From assembly GCF_048594095.1 (NCBI RefSeq), contig NC_132812.1:4788501-4852500 (forward strand): a stretch of DNA of 64,000 nucleotides, in the 5' to 3' direction. The notes below the pieces were generated by a model. The model did no database searches and was not told where the DNA came from. It saw nothing but the letters and a program-made list of their open reading frames with translations. Shown here piece by piece: positions 1-10,262 of this stretch. This DNA comes from Paramormyrops kingsleyae. Taxonomy: Eukaryota > Chordata > Actinopteri > Osteoglossiformes > Mormyridae. The translations under genes and the position numbers were made by a program. Positions within the stretch are counted from its first letter, which is position 1; the number at the start of each line of letters is the position of its first letter.

Positions 1-117
1 AACTCAGGTGTGAGGACTCTTCAGCCACTCAGTCCTCTAATTAGTAATCTAATTAGGGAGTTGCAGCGAAAACCCGCATACACACCAGCCCTTTGCGGAT
101 AAGATTGGCCACCCCTG
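1..117. mobile_element. hAT-type MITE, right end only
   Basis: The segment ends in GGCCACCCCTG, a hAT-like terminal repeat, preceded by a stretch typical of short non-autonomous fish hAT elements. The other end lies outside the window, so neither the terminal repeat pair nor the 8-bp target duplication can be checked. No coding potential is seen. Confidence 0.45.
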
Positions 118-510
118 GTCTAATTGGTCGCACATGTCTTTTCTTGTATTAAAATAAAAGTGAAAATGTGTCCTATTTCTCCAGCGAAATTGCTACAAAG
201 ACTAAACTGAATGCAATCAACAATGTAAAAACAAATCATACTTAAACAAGGCATATGTCCTGTAATAAATATTTTATTCGTGCTAATGCTATTATTATTA
301 TTATTGTTATTATACCTATATGGTTCAGTCACTTACACTTGTGCACAATATGCTTGCAATTATTTTAAAAACAAATTATCACAAGTATATAGGCCTATAT
401 TTTTATATTAACATAATAAAGTAATACTAAACAATAACACAAACCGACAAATAAAACACTTTTAAATTCAAATGCCTACGAGTTTTTTTTACACATTTCT
501 GCAGAAATAA
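118..510. other. AT-rich non-coding stretch
   Basis: AT-rich sequence with a short ATT/TTA microsatellite near 290-315. No coding, RNA or repeat family is recognised. The only open frame is short and low in complexity (poly-Asn). Confidence 0.6.
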
Positions 511-526
511 CTTTGTCACCTCTCTG

Positions 527-1147
527 GTGGGGAAGGAGCCTGAGCTGGTGCGCGAGGCTGCGAGGTTCCGACTAGATATAGTTGGGCTCGCCTCGACGCA
601 CGGCTTGGGCTCTGGAACCAGTCTCCTCGAAGGGGGTTGGACCCTCTTCCACTCTGGAGTTGCTCACGGGGAGAGGCGCCGAGCTGGGGTGGGCATACTT
701 ATTGCTCCCTGGCTGGGCACCTGTACATTGGGGTTTACCGCAGTAGACAAGAGGGTAGCCTCCCTTCGCCTTCGAGTGGGGGGACGGGTCCTGACTGTTG
801 TTTGCGCTTATGCGCCAAACGGCAGTTCAGAATACCCACCCTTTTTGGAGTCCTTGGAAGGGGTGTTGGAGAGCGCTCCCCCCGGGGACTCTCTTGTTCT
901 GCTGGGGGACTTCAATGCCCATGTGGGCAATGACAGTGAGACCTGGAGTGGCGTGATTGGGAGGAACGGCCCCCCCGATCTGAACCCGAGTGGTGTTTTA
1001 TTATTGGACTTCTGTGCCCGTCACGGATTGTCCATAATGAACACCATGTTCAAGCATAAGGGTGTCCATATGTGCACTTGGCACCAGGACACTCTAGGCC
1101 GCAGTTCGATGATCGAACGCGGCCGCATGTATTGGACACTCGGGTGA
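527..1147 (+). pseudogene. LINE endonuclease domain (fragment)
   Basis: About 206 residues of the exonuclease-endonuclease-phosphatase fold that nicks target DNA to start target-primed reverse transcription. The motif LGDFNAHVG near residues 125-133 contains the catalytic Asp-Asn pair of this fold, and VCAYAPNGSSEYPPF precedes it as expected. The C-terminal SDH-type motif lies past a frameshift, as TDHHLVVGWLR in the frame starting at 1072. The start codon is only the first Met in an N-terminally truncated domain and should not be read as a real start. Confidence 0.8.
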
Positions 1148-1653
1148 GGAGAGGGGCGGAGCTGTCAACCGATCACCACCTGGTGGTGGGTTGGCTCCGC
1201 TGGTGGGGGAGGAAGCCGGTCAGACCTGGCAGACCGAAGCGTATAGTGCGGGTCTGCTGGGAACGTCTGGCGGAATCCCCTGTCAGGGGGAGTTTCAACT
1301 CCTACCTCCGGCAGAACTTCGCCCATGTCCCGGGGGAGGCGGGGGACATTGAGTCCGAATGGGTCATGTTCCGCGCCTCCATTGTCGAGGCGGCTGACCG
1401 GAGCTGTGGCCGTAAGGTGGTAGGTGCTTGTCGCGCCGGCAATCCCCGAACCCGCTGGTGGACACCGGCAGTGAGGGATGCCGTCAAGCTGAAGAAGGAG
1501 TCCTATCGGGCCTTTTTAGCCTGTGGGACTCTGGAAGCAGCTAATGAGTACCGGCTGGCCAAGCGGAAAGCGGCTTCGGCGGTTGCTGAGGCAAAAACTC
1601 GGGTATGGGAGGAGTTTGGCGAGGCCATGGAGAACGACTTCCGTACGGCTTAG
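1072..1653 (+). pseudogene. LINE endonuclease end and linker to RT
   Basis: This block continues the Rex3-like polyprotein in a new frame. It begins with the last endonuclease motif (STDHHLVV) and runs into a basic, alanine-rich linker (LAKRKAASAVAEAKTRVWEEFGEAM) typical of the region before the reverse transcriptase. It ends at a stop near 1653. The next RT residues lie in the frame starting at 1759. The frame change is decay, not programmed recoding, because no slippery motif is apparent. Confidence 0.7.
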
Positions 1654-1758
1654 AGGAGATTCTGGTCCACCATCCGGCGTCTCAGGGCGGGAAAGCGGTG
1701 CAGCATCAACACTATTTATGGTGGGGATGGTGCACTGCTGACCTCAGCTCGGGATGTT

Positions 1759-3341
1759 GTGGGTCGGTGGAAGGAATACTTCGAAGACCTCCTCAATCCC
1801 ACCGACACGCCTTCCAATGAGGAAGCAGAGTCTGGGGGCTTGGGGGTGGACTCGCCTATCTCTGGGGCAGAGGTCGCTGAGGTGGTTAAAAAGCTCCTCG
1901 GTGGCCGGGCCCCGGGGGTGGATGAGATCCGCCCGGAGTTCCTCAAGGCTCTGGATGTTGCGGGGCTGTCTTGGTTGACACGCATCTGCGGCATCGCGTG
2001 GACATCGGGGGCGGTGCCTCTGGATTGGCAGACCGGGGTGGTGGTCCCCCTCTTCAAGAAAGGGGACCGGAGGGTGTGTTCCAACTATAGGGGGATCACA
2101 CTCCTCAGCCTCCCTGGTAAGGTCTATTCGGGGGTGCTGGAGAGGAGGGTCCGTCGGATAGTCGAACCTCGGATTCAGGAGGAGCAGTGTGGTTTTCGGC
2201 CTGGCCGTGGAACAGTGGACCAGCTCTCCAGTTTGCCCAACCAGTCTACATGTGCTTTGTGGACTTGGAGAAGGCATTCGACCGCGTCCCTCGGGGAGTC
2301 CTGTGGGGAGTTCTCCGGGAGTATGGGGTGCCGGGCTGCCTTATAAGGGCTGTTCAGTCCCTGTACAACCGGTGTCAGAGCTTGGTCCGCATTGCCGGCA
2401 GTAAGTCGGACTCGTTCCCGGTGAGGGTTGGACTACGCCAGGGCTGCCCTTTATCACCGATTCTGTTCATAACTTTTATGGACAGAATTTCTAGGCGCAG
2501 CCGGGGCGTTGAGAGTGTCCGGTTTGGTGACCTCAGGATTGGGTCTCTGCTTTTTGCAGATGATGTGGTTCTGTTGGCTTCATCAGACCGCGACCTTCGG
2601 CTCTCACTGGAGTGGTTCGCAGCCGAGTGTGAAGCGGCTGGAATGAAAATCAGCACCTCCAAATCCGAGACCATGGTCCTCAGCCGGAAAAGGGTGGAGT
2701 GCTCTCTCCGGGTCAGGGAGGAGGTCCTTCCCCAAGTGGAGGAGTTTAAGTATCTCGGGGTCTTGTTCACGAGTGAGGGAAGGATGGAGCGGGAGATCGA
2801 CAGGCGGATCGGTGCGGCGTCAGCAGTGATGCGGGCGCTGCATCGGTCTGTCGTGGTGAAGAAGGAGCTGATCCAAAAGGCAAAGCTCTCGATTTACCAG
2901 TCGATCTACGTTCCTACCCTCACCTATGGTCACGAGCTTTGGGTAGTGACCGAAAGAACGAGATCGCGAGTGCAAGCGGCTGAAATGAGTTTTCTCCGCA
3001 GGGTGGCTGGGCTCTCCCTTAGAGATAGGGTGAGGAGCTCAGTCATTCGGGAGAGACTCAGAGTAGAGTCGCTGCTCCTCCGCATTGAGAGGAGCCAGAT
3101 GAGGTGGCTCGGGCATCTGCTTAGGATGCCTCCTGGACGCCTCCCTGGTGAGGTGTTCCGGGCATGTCCCACTGGGAGGAGGCCCCGGGGAAGACCCAGG
3201 ACACGCTGGAGGGACTATGTCTCTCGGCTGGCCTGGGAACGCCTCGGGATTCCCCCAGAGGAGCTGGAGGAAGTGGCTGGGGAGAGGGAAGTCTGGGTTT
3301 CCCTGCTGAGGCTACTGCCCCCGCGACCCGACCTCGGATAA
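1759..3341 (+). pseudogene. LINE reverse transcriptase (two frames)
   Basis: RNA-directed DNA polymerase of the Rex3-like element. The fingers block is in the frame of 1759-2346 (NYRGITLLSLPGKVYSGVLE, then QCGFRPGRGTVDQL). After a frameshift near 2200-2250 the frame of 2187-3341 carries the palm: VDLEKAFDRVP with the first catalytic Asp, RQGCPLSPILF, and FADDVVLLAS with the Asp pair. The C-terminal part is Arg-rich (RRPRGRPRTRWRDYV) and ends at PPRPDLG, just before the GATG tail. All catalytic residues remain visible, but the frame is broken, so no active enzyme is expected. Confidence 0.85.
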
Positions 3342-3353
3342 GCGGAAGTTAAT

Positions 3354-3372
3354 GGATGGATGGATGGATGTT
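3354..3372 (+). repeat. GATG tandem tail of the LINE
   Basis: Several GGAT/GATG units directly follow the LINE stop codon and its short 3' UTR. This is the element's own tail, not an independent microsatellite. A similar GGAT run at 3534-3562 follows a sequence resembling another fish LINE 3' end (TGGTAAAATAAAGGATGG). Confidence 0.7.
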
Positions 3373-3563
3373 TTCTCCATTTGCTTTTAACCCCACATGG
3401 TCCTTTTGTTTTGTAGTTTACCTGGTGTGTTCAGTTTCCCCAATAAATCCCTTTGCCTTATAGCTTTGAAGTGGATTGTCACTTCCTGGAAGAAGAGATA
3501 TTGTATCTCAATGGAACCTTCCTGGTAAAATAAAGGATGGATGGATGGATAGATAGATAGCTA

Positions 3564-4322
3564 GTGTTACGTATGTATTGTAGTGGTGTAGTATTAGTGA
3601 TAGCCCAGTTCGACCTCATCGCTTTTACCTTGTACCCCACACTCGAACAATTCGATGTGTGCCGTAAGGACGATCTGCTGCAAATTGGAGAGTTCTTTAA
3701 TGTTTTTGTTCCCGCTGAGGCTTTCAAGCGGATTATTAAACAAACCCTGCTTGATGAGTTGATTCGGCAAGGTATTCTGCCTGAGTTGGGTGGGTCCCCG
3801 AGTGTTGCTGCTACCCCAGTTCGGTTGTCTTCTGCAGTGGAGGCCAGCAGCGACGATCTAGGGGTTCAACACCGCATGGATCTTGGAAATCCTTGCTCAA
3901 CCAGGGAGGACCTGATGCTTACGATTAAGCTAAGGGAGCTTGAAGTTGAGATCAAGAGACAGGAGCACCAGGCTCAGCTACTCCGTCTCCAGGCTGTGGA
4001 AGTTGAGGCTGAGAAAGAAGTAGAGTTGTGGCAGTTGAGCATGGATGAAAGTAAGCCGGTGCCTCTTCCGCCTAAGGTACCCACGCCAGGTACGACTCCT
4101 CAATCCGGCTGCCCCACCCTAGACCAAGCTGATGCCCCAGACGCTCCTAGGCCTAGGCCCCGGTCTCCCTTGAGCTCGCCTGTCTCCCCAGAAATTGATA
4201 AGTCGAGCTTTGATGTTAGTCAACACATTGGTCTTGTTCCTGTGTTTCGGGAAAATGAGGTAGACGCCTACTTTTCCTTATGTGATCCAGAAAAAAACTT
4301 AGTCCCACCAATGATGTGTTAG
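3564..4322 (+). pseudogene. gypsy gag-like protein fragment
   Basis: The frame encodes about 250 residues resembling the gag N-terminus of fish Ty3/gypsy elements: a helical block (CRKDDLLQIGEFFNVFVP and following), then a charged coiled-coil-like block (LRELEVEIKRQEHQAQLLRL) and a proline-rich stretch (PRPRPRSPLSSPVSPE). Gag would build the retrotransposon particle. It ends at a stop at 4322, before any zinc knuckle. The first Met (3564) may lie inside the LTR stub; the family similarity starts near FDLIAFTLYP. Confidence 0.6.
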
Positions 4323-4417
4323 CAACCCCAGATCGCAGACGAAAGACGTGAACAAGCCCTACCTCGATCGTTCAGTACCTCGCCCCTTGCTCGTTTCCGT
4401 TCAGCCTCCCACTCCTA

Positions 4418-4722
4418 TTGGAATTGTATCTGTTAAGTTATTCGGCAGAGACTAATGACTTGCATCTTGGAAGAAATTGTTTACCCTGTGCTGGTCTCCC
4501 TAACTCAGAAGCTCTGCAGTACCTTTCAGCCCGACTCAACCATCTGCCCCAGTCCACCCAAGCCGACATTTCTTCCCTGGTGAGATGTGTTCAATCCCTA
4601 TTTTCGGACACCCCTTCACGCACCCCTGTTGGTCAGCACGACATAGATGTTGGTGCTCACCCTCCCATTAAGCAGCACCCGTATCGGGTTAACCCTCAGA
4701 AACGATCTCAATTATGGCGTGA
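4418..4722 (+). pseudogene. gypsy pol fragment (protease-RT spacer)
   Basis: The stretch RCVQSLFSDTPSRTP followed by QHDIDVGAHPPIKQHPYRVN is the conserved linker just upstream of the reverse transcriptase in gypsy pol proteins. The frame leaves homology within about 15 residues, at LWRETPCNFG, where the deletion joins it to the 3' UTR and polypurine tract. Confidence 0.75.
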
Positions 4723-4800
4723 AACTCCTTGTAATTTTGGTTATTTTAATTTTCTTTTCTTTTCTGTGATCCTGTTTTGGCTGTTATGTATGGGGGGGGG

Positions 4801-5508
4801 TGTTACGTGCTGTAAATTTCGGGTATGTGCCGTAAGTTCAGGAGGATGCCCTACAGCAGGGTTATTCAACTCACGGTCCTCGAAGTCCGAGCACTGCTGG
4901 TTTTCCAGCCTTCCTTTACCTGTCAGTTAGGTGTGAAGCCTCTGACCAATCAGAATCAGTAATTATTAAACAACTACCTGGGAGAACTGAAAACACAGCC
5001 TGGATTTGGAATCGAGGTCCAGAGTTGAAGAACCCTGCCCTACAGGTTCTCTGGACGTCCTGCCCAGTCGCCTTCGTCAGCCTCTCCTTCGACTCCGCCT
5101 TCTGGACCTGGACCTTACTCCCACGCCTTCGGAGCGGTTTCCGGTTCGCCGACAGAAACGGCGTGTGTAAGGGTGATTGCCTTTTTGTTTTTGCATGTCG
5201 TTGGGATTACTTTTTGGTTAGGAAGTAAGGCTTAGGCATTGTTTCGTTTTACACCTTTTGCTTTCACTTAGGTTTAGCTTAGATTGGGGCTGTATTGTTT
5301 TTGTTTATTTCTTTGGCCTTTGTCTCACCTGAAGTCTGTTACACCTAGTGTTTGTAAAGTGTCTGTCTGTGGAAAAACTATTAAAAACCATAAAAAGACT
5401 CCCTTTGTGTCCCATGTTCCCTTCTCCTAGCCCCTGGGTGTCTTGTCCTTCCCATTCCCTCCTTCCCTTCCATGCTGTTAGGTTCCAACCCTAGACTGGA
5501 GCGTAACA
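4801..5508 (+). repeat. 3' LTR of the gypsy remnant
   Basis: It starts TGTTACG and ends CGTAACA, a 7-bp inverted terminal repeat, and is preceded by a run of G's that serves as polypurine tract. An ATTAAA poly(A)-type signal lies near 5380. A 181-bp hAT MITE interrupts it at 4857-5037; without that insert and its target duplication the LTR is about 519 bp. Confidence 0.75.
4857..5037. mobile_element. hAT MITE with 8-bp target duplication
   Basis: The terminal repeats are CAGGGTTATTCAACTC and its near-perfect inverse GAGTTGAAGAACCCTG (one mismatch). They are flanked by identical 8-bp copies CCCTACAG at 4849-4856 and 5038-5045. An 8-bp duplication and CAGGG ends are the hallmarks of hAT elements. 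There is no coding capacity. Confidence 0.92.
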
Positions 5509-6841
5509 ATAGATTGCTGTAAATGTAGACAATATGGTTTGCTTTTAAATGACAGAATAGAATAGACAGAATAGATCGGCAGTGTCAGAAAATGTAATGT
5601 GATGGATGTGAGTTGAAGATGCTGTGCAGGCGTATGAGGTAAAATCTGGTAGGTGGTATGGCTCGAGTAGTGACAACACCAACTGTTTATCTCAGGGCAT
5701 TTAACTTATTTAGGTTATATCTGCCATCTACAATTTTTGTTTACAAAGCTTAAAAGACAAACAGAAATGCAGTTTTTATTTGTTTCAATATTCGATTCTT
5801 CATAAGGTATTTATGCAGTATTAAACTATAATTAGGCTAACTCTGGGCTGTGTAATAAAAAGAATCGTTAATCGCAATTATTTCTATGACAATTAATTAG
5901 CTAAACTAAAATTTCATGACCGTGAAGGCCCTATCTGCAAATAAGTATAGTACCTTATTCAAAACCCAGAAGCAAACACACACATATACACACTGTTAAA
6001 ATCCACTAGAGGTCACTGTTATCCAAGTCAAAAACCAAATGTAGCTGTAGAACTAGGTTTTCCCATAAGAGAAACATGGCGCGTTTGATAACATAAATAG
6101 TTTGGTTCAAGGTACCAACTTCAAATTTTGTCCATTTACCATATGATTATTTTATGGCAGATGGGCAATATTATGGGCAATATTGACTTGAAATATACAG
6201 GGGTTAAATAATTTTTAGTGCTTATGTCAGACATTTTGATTTCTTTCAGATATGCACCTAGTTGCTAAGAAAGTACAACATGAATATTTATATATCCAAA
6301 TTTTAAATATGTGGTTGAGTGTGAATATAGTGGGCAAAAGTTGCTCTGTGGGTCACTTATTTTTTGAAGTTAAAGAATCTAACTGTAGCATTACTCTTTG
6401 GATTGATGGCTGAAAGACTTGACTGATGGTTCACAATATATTTAAAATAAATTAATCACACAAAAAAAAACCCAAAATAACGTATGAGCTTGTGCCTTTA
6501 CCAGGGGGGGGTGCTTAAACCATTTACAAAATATTATAAAGCAAATGAAAAACACGTTCTCCGCTTAGCTTAGCGACGTGTTTTTGTAAACGAAAAACCG
6601 GAAGTCCCTCACAAAAAGGGGTTCCACTAACAACATGGGAAATAAAACTACATAAGCATAAATGCATATACATGAATACAGAATACAAACGTGTATAAAA
6701 ATATGCAATACGCAACTCAATATGTTTTGTAACATTAATTAGCTTGTCCCATGTGTCAAACCCTGGGGTTATTTACACTCCCACCAAAATTATGTGTGTT
6801 CCAAACAATACCCACAAACACAAATAATTTTCACATCTGTA
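5509..6841. other. AT-rich non-coding sequence
   Basis: No coding frame, RNA gene or repeat family is recognised in this stretch. Confidence 0.5.
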
Positions 6842-7087
6842 TCATTTGGAAAATAAACCATAAACATCAGTGAACTGTACTAAAGTAGCTTCTACTAACA
6901 AGACTAACTTCTGCACTGGACGTTCTAGCACTGACAGTTTACCAAGGTGTTCCAGTTTCTTGTTAAGTCTCTTATCTCCTATACATATTTTACCTTTTCT
7001 TACCAGTCCATCTTCATCAGTGACAGTCTCTAAAATCCGTCCAAGTTTCCATTCACATCTGGGTAACAAGTCATCCACAACCATCAC
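6842..7087 (-). pseudogene. BEL/Pao integrase C-terminal domain (DUF5641-like)
   Basis: The segment beginning VVDDLLPRCEWKLGRILETV and ending in RPVQKLVLL matches the small C-terminal domain of BEL/Pao polyproteins, which usually read as 'prgkWplGrV...RPv.KLv.L'. It stops at 6842. Its upstream half lies beyond the Tc1 insertion, from 8304 on. It was probably contiguous before insertion. Confidence 0.75.
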
Positions 7088-7091
7088 TATA

Positions 7092-8301
7092 CACTCACCT
7101 AAAGGATTATTAGGAACACCTGTTCAATTTCTCATTAATGCAATTATCTAATCAACCAATCACATGGCAGTTGCTTCAATGCATTTAGGGGTGTGGTCCT
7201 GGTCAAAACAATCTCCTGAACTCCAAACTGAATGTCAGAATGGGAAAGAAAGGTGATTTAAGCAATATTGAGCGTGGCATGGTTGTTGGTGCCAGACGGG
7301 CCGGTCTGAGTATTTCACAATCTGCTCAGTTACTGGGATTTTCACGCACAACCATTTCTAGGGTTTACAAAGAATGGTGTGCAAAGGGAAAAACATCCAG
7401 TATGCGGCAGTCCTGTGGACGAAAATGCCTTGTTGATGCTAGAGGTCAGAGGAGAATGGGCCGACTGATTCAAGCTGATAGAAGAGCAACTTTGACTGAA
7501 ATAACCACTCGTTACAACCGAGGTATGCAGCAAAGCATTTGTGAAGCCACAACACGCACAACCTTGAGGCGGATGGGCTACAACAGCAGAAGACCCCACC
7601 GGGTACCACTCATCTCCACTACAAATAGGAAAAAGAGGCTACAATTTGCACGAGCTCACCAAAATTGGACAGTTGAAGTCTGGCAAAATGTTGCCTGGTC
7701 TGATGAGTCTCGATTTCTGTTGAGACATTCAAATGGTAGAGTCAGAATTTGGCGTAAAAAGAATGAGAACATGGATCCATCATGCCTTGTTACCACTGTG
7801 CAGGCTGGTGGTGGTGGTGTAATGGTGTGGGGATGTTTTCTTGGCACACTTTAGGCCCCTTAGTGCCAATTGGGCATTGTTTAAATGCCACGGCCTACCT
7901 GAGCATTGTTTCTGACCATGTCCATCCCTTTATGACCACCATGTACCCATCCTCTGATGGCTACTTCCAGCAGGATAATGCACCTTGTCACAAAGCTCAA
8001 ATTGGTTTTTTGAACATGACAATGAGTTCACTGTACTACAATGGCCCCCACAGTCACCAGATCTCAACCCAATAGAGCATCTTTGGGATGTGGTGGAACG
8101 GGAGCTTCGTGCCCTTGATGTGCATCCCACAAATCTCCATCAATTGCAAGATGCTATCCTATCAATATGGGCCAACATTTCTAAAGAATGCTTTCAGCAC
8201 CTTGTTGAAACAATGCCACGTAGAATTAAGGCAGTTCTGATGGCGAAAGGGGGTCAAACACCGTATTAGTATGGTGTTCCTAATAATCCTTTAGGTGAGT
8301 G
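7092..8301 (+). mobile_element. Tc1-like DNA transposon, complete ends
   Basis: A 1210-bp element bounded by TA dinucleotides at 7090-7091 and 8302-8303, the Tc1/mariner target duplication. The inverted terminal repeats start CACTCACCTAAAGGATTA and match perfectly over about 29 bases. The single gene is on the plus strand. Intact ends mean it could still be moved by a transposase supplied elsewhere. Confidence 0.95.
7240..8269 (+). pseudogene. Tc1 transposase, two frameshifts
   Basis: DDE transposase that would excise and reinsert Tc1 elements. The N-terminal helix-turn-helix (SQSAQLLGFSRTTISRVYKE, residues about 28-47) and a second DNA-binding helix set lie in 7240-7854. The catalytic residues are visible in three frames: WSDESRF with the first Asp, FQQDNAPCHKA with the second Asp, and SPDLNPIEHLWD with the final Glu. 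One-base losses near 7840 and 8010 break the frame. Total length, about 340 residues, is normal for the family. The product is inactive as it stands. Confidence 0.92.
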
Positions 8302-8303
8302 TA

Positions 8304-8592
8304 TCTCCCACTTGTAAATTTCTCTTCTGCGTGTGCCAACGCTGTCTCGCAATAATGTTGTGGAGATACTCCCTTTTCCAGCGACTCCAAAATTGTTCTG
8401 CCAGATACTGTACTCTGCGCCATCTCCTTTGTCCATAAAGGTCCTGACAAACTTCCCTGGTGGAGGTAGAGCCATGTTGGACTTCATTGTAAGTAGATGA
8501 TTGGGTGTGAGTGGTTCCATACTATCAGGGTTGTACAGGTTGTCCACAGTAAGTGGGCGACTGTTGACTATAGCCATGACTTCATAAAACAA
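8304..8592 (-). pseudogene. BEL/Pao integrase, region after the core
   Basis: EVMAIVNSRPLTVDNLYNPD followed by LTPNHLLTMKSN is the conserved block just after the DDE core in BEL/Pao integrases. The frame continues into the Tc1 terminal repeat (IHSPKGLLGTP), which is foreign. The match with the 6842-7087 piece brackets the insertion site. Confidence 0.8.
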
Positions 8593-8611
8593 CGTTCGCA
8601 GAGAAGTATCG

Positions 8612-8812
8612 TTAGAGTCTGCAAGAGGCCAGTGATAATGTGGAGTTCAACACACTCCTTATGGTCCTTATCTGGCGCTTCCACACAACTCCGTCGTGAC
8701 AGGAGTGAGGTGCACTGAAAACAAAATCACAATGTTTTTCGGATAGAAAGGTCGTGAGTCTGGGGGTGTCAAGTTCTTGTAAAGCTTTGTTCAATTCGTT
8801 CTTTGCACCCAC
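8612..8812 (-). pseudogene. BEL/Pao integrase core, distal part
   Basis: The segment GAKNELNKALQELD with FVFSAPHSCHDGVVWKRQIR resembles the integrase core containing the final catalytic Glu region of fish BEL elements. It is a separate frame from the pieces on either side, so at least two frame changes occur here. Confidence 0.7.
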
Positions 8813-8828
8813 AAAATTGGTGCCTTGA

Positions 8829-9062
8829 TCACATTGGATTTGCCGAACAGCACCACGAATTGCGATTTATAAAGGCATCAGTGGACATATCCTCTAACAT
8901 TTCAATATGGATTGCTTGTGAGCAGAAGAAAGTGAAAAGCAAACCATATCTTTTATGCTGCCTTCTTCCTTCTTTAGTGGTAAAGGGATCAAAACAGTCC
9001 ATGCCACAATATGTGAAAGGAGGGAAGGGCTCTACACGTTCCTTTGGAAGGTCACTCATCCT
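8829..9062 (-). pseudogene. BEL/Pao integrase core, proximal part
   Basis: It reads SDLPKERVEPFPPFTYCGMD then YGLLFTFFCSQAIHIEMLED, the start of the BEL/Pao integrase catalytic core, with the first catalytic Asp in 'GMDCFDPF'. A zinc-binding-like segment (HHLTKLIISHYHKRVKHQG) lies upstream at about 9090-9180 in the same order as in complete elements. Confidence 0.75.
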
Positions 9063-9199
9063 TTGACCTTCTGGAGGTGATTTCTGATTTCATTGATGGT
9101 AAAGCCCTTGCCTTGATGTTTTACTCTTTTATGATAATGACTAATTATCAGCTTAGTCAGATGATGGTTTTTCTGTAAGATCATTGGGTGTCTAAGTAA

Positions 9200-9735
9200 G
9201 TTGGAGAAGGATGATCGCCTTCCTCCCACCCTGAGTATGCCATCTGCATCTCTAAATGTCTGAGGCTGACTTCAGCAAGCTGCCTGTTATCAGGTAAATG
9301 TGGCCGTTGTTTAAAAGGAAGTGGCATTTCATAATGTCCTTGGTTGTCTTTCTTTATACAGTACCTTCCTTGAGCCTGTCCAGGAAAATTACATCCTCTT
9401 GAGAGACTGCCTTATCCTCTCCTCTGACATCTTTGAAATCCAACTCCAGGATCTGAAGTATATCCGTTGGTGTTATTAGAGGGAGCTCCTTTATCGCAGC
9501 TTGGTGACATAAGGCAAATTCTGCTGTTGTATCAAGGTAAGGTGTTGAGCAGCCAACAGTACTCCATCCTAAGTCTGTTAGCACAGCATATGGTTCATTG
9601 TCTCTACCTAGTATCACCTGTCTAGGCGCCAGCGTTCTTGAACAGTTGTACCCAATTAAGAGTCCAACATCGCAGCTGAGGAGGGGTGGTATCTTGTCTG
9701 TGATTGCAGCAAGGTGACTCCAGTGTTTAGCAGTT
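9200..9735 (-). pseudogene. BEL/Pao pol, spacer before reverse transcriptase
   Basis: Reading down the minus strand, the pieces are NCSRTLAP, a block with AVLTDLGWSTVGCSTPY and AIKELPLITPTDILQILELD (9354-9617), then a shifted frame with YEMPLPFKQRPHLPDNRQLA. This is the conserved region between the aspartic protease and the reverse transcriptase of BEL/Pao elements. Homology stops near 9200, where the deletion removes the polymerase. Confidence 0.75.
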
Positions 9736-9738
9736 TCA

Positions 9739-10262
9739 TGTCAGGGTCAGCCCCTGTGGTCCTATTGTGTCCCTTCCCCGTTTGGCCAGCAGGCGTTGCT
9801 GGTCATCCCGTCCTTCATGTTAGTCTTTGTGTGTCCCCTGTTCCCTGTTGGCCTCATAGCTCAACACATTGAGCATCCAGTTGTCTATGAACCCTTCTGT
9901 CCTGTGTTTGAATCCCACCTCCTCTGTTTTTGTATTTTGATCCCTAGTGTTTCATTTGAGTTTCTCTAGTTCTTGTGTCTGATTTGTAGTTGGTTTTTGT
10001 TTTGTTCCTTGTGCTCCTGCTTGTGTCTACCTGTTTGTAATTCCTTTGTGTTGGTTTCTATTTCCCTGTTTCCTTGGTTATTTCTTAGTTTCCCTGTTTT
10101 GTTCCTTTGAGTTTATTAGTTTCACCTGTGCCCTGTTTTCCTGGTCTATGTTAATTAGTCTCTCCTGTCCAGTGTTAGTCTTATTTCCCAGTTTTGGTTT
10201 CTGTATTTAAGTCCCTGCTTCTGTTCTGTTCTCTAGTGGTATGTTGATTGTGTTTGATGGTT
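9739..10262 (+). repeat. LTR-like block (TGTCAGGGTCAGC family)
   Basis: The block starts TGTCAGGGTCAGC and contains a TATA-like GTATTTAAGTCCCTG near 10203. Its first ~80 bases resemble those at 25159, including GTTTGGCCAGCAGG. It is probably a solo or broken LTR on the plus strand. Its right end merges directly into the GC-rich P/A element and no target duplication was found. Bases about 9850-9925 look like a tRNA-derived segment (box-B-like TGTTTGAATCCC). Confidence 0.5.

Larger units (their letters stand above)
511..3373 (+). mobile_element. Rex3-like (RTE clade) LINE, 5'-truncated, with GATG tail
   Basis: A non-LTR retrotransposon running left to right: an apurinic-type endonuclease, a linker, a reverse transcriptase with its FADD box, and a basic C-terminal tail. 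The 3' UTR is only about 30 bases and ends in tandem GATG units, the form described for Rex3 elements of fish. The 5' end is cut, since the endonuclease starts mid-domain. At least three frame changes separate the coding blocks, so this copy is dead. A second fragment of the same family lies at 62010-62430. The clade assignment rests on recalled family features, not a database search. Confidence 0.85.
3565..5508 (+). mobile_element. Ty3/gypsy LTR retrotransposon remnant, internally deleted
   Basis: A gypsy-type element with a gag block (3564-4322), a short piece of pol from between protease and reverse transcriptase (4418-4720), a G-rich polypurine tract and a 3' LTR (4801-5508). Most of pol is missing. 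The left edge TGTTACGTATG resembles the first bases of the 3' LTR (TGTTACGTGC), which suggests the 5' LTR was reduced to a stub by deletion. No clean target duplication was found. Confidence 0.75.
6842..9735 (-). mobile_element. BEL/Pao LTR retrotransposon remnant, split by a Tc1 element
   Basis: Read on the minus strand from about 9730 to 6842, the pieces follow BEL/Pao order: the spacer before the reverse transcriptase, an integrase zinc-binding segment, the integrase core, and the C-terminal DUF5641-like domain. Most of the reverse transcriptase and RNase H is deleted near 9200. The Tc1 transposon at 7092-8301 separates the last two integrase pieces. No LTR of this element was identified. 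Confidence 0.8.

Noticed and set aside
3565..3600. Complete 5' LTR of the gypsy remnant
   Set aside because: Only about the first ten bases match the 3' LTR, and no clean target duplication was found, so only a possible stub is noted.
9850..9925. Possible tRNA gene
   Set aside because: Box-B-like sequence is present but the acceptor stem does not pair and there is no Pol III terminator in place; more likely a tRNA-derived repeat fragment.
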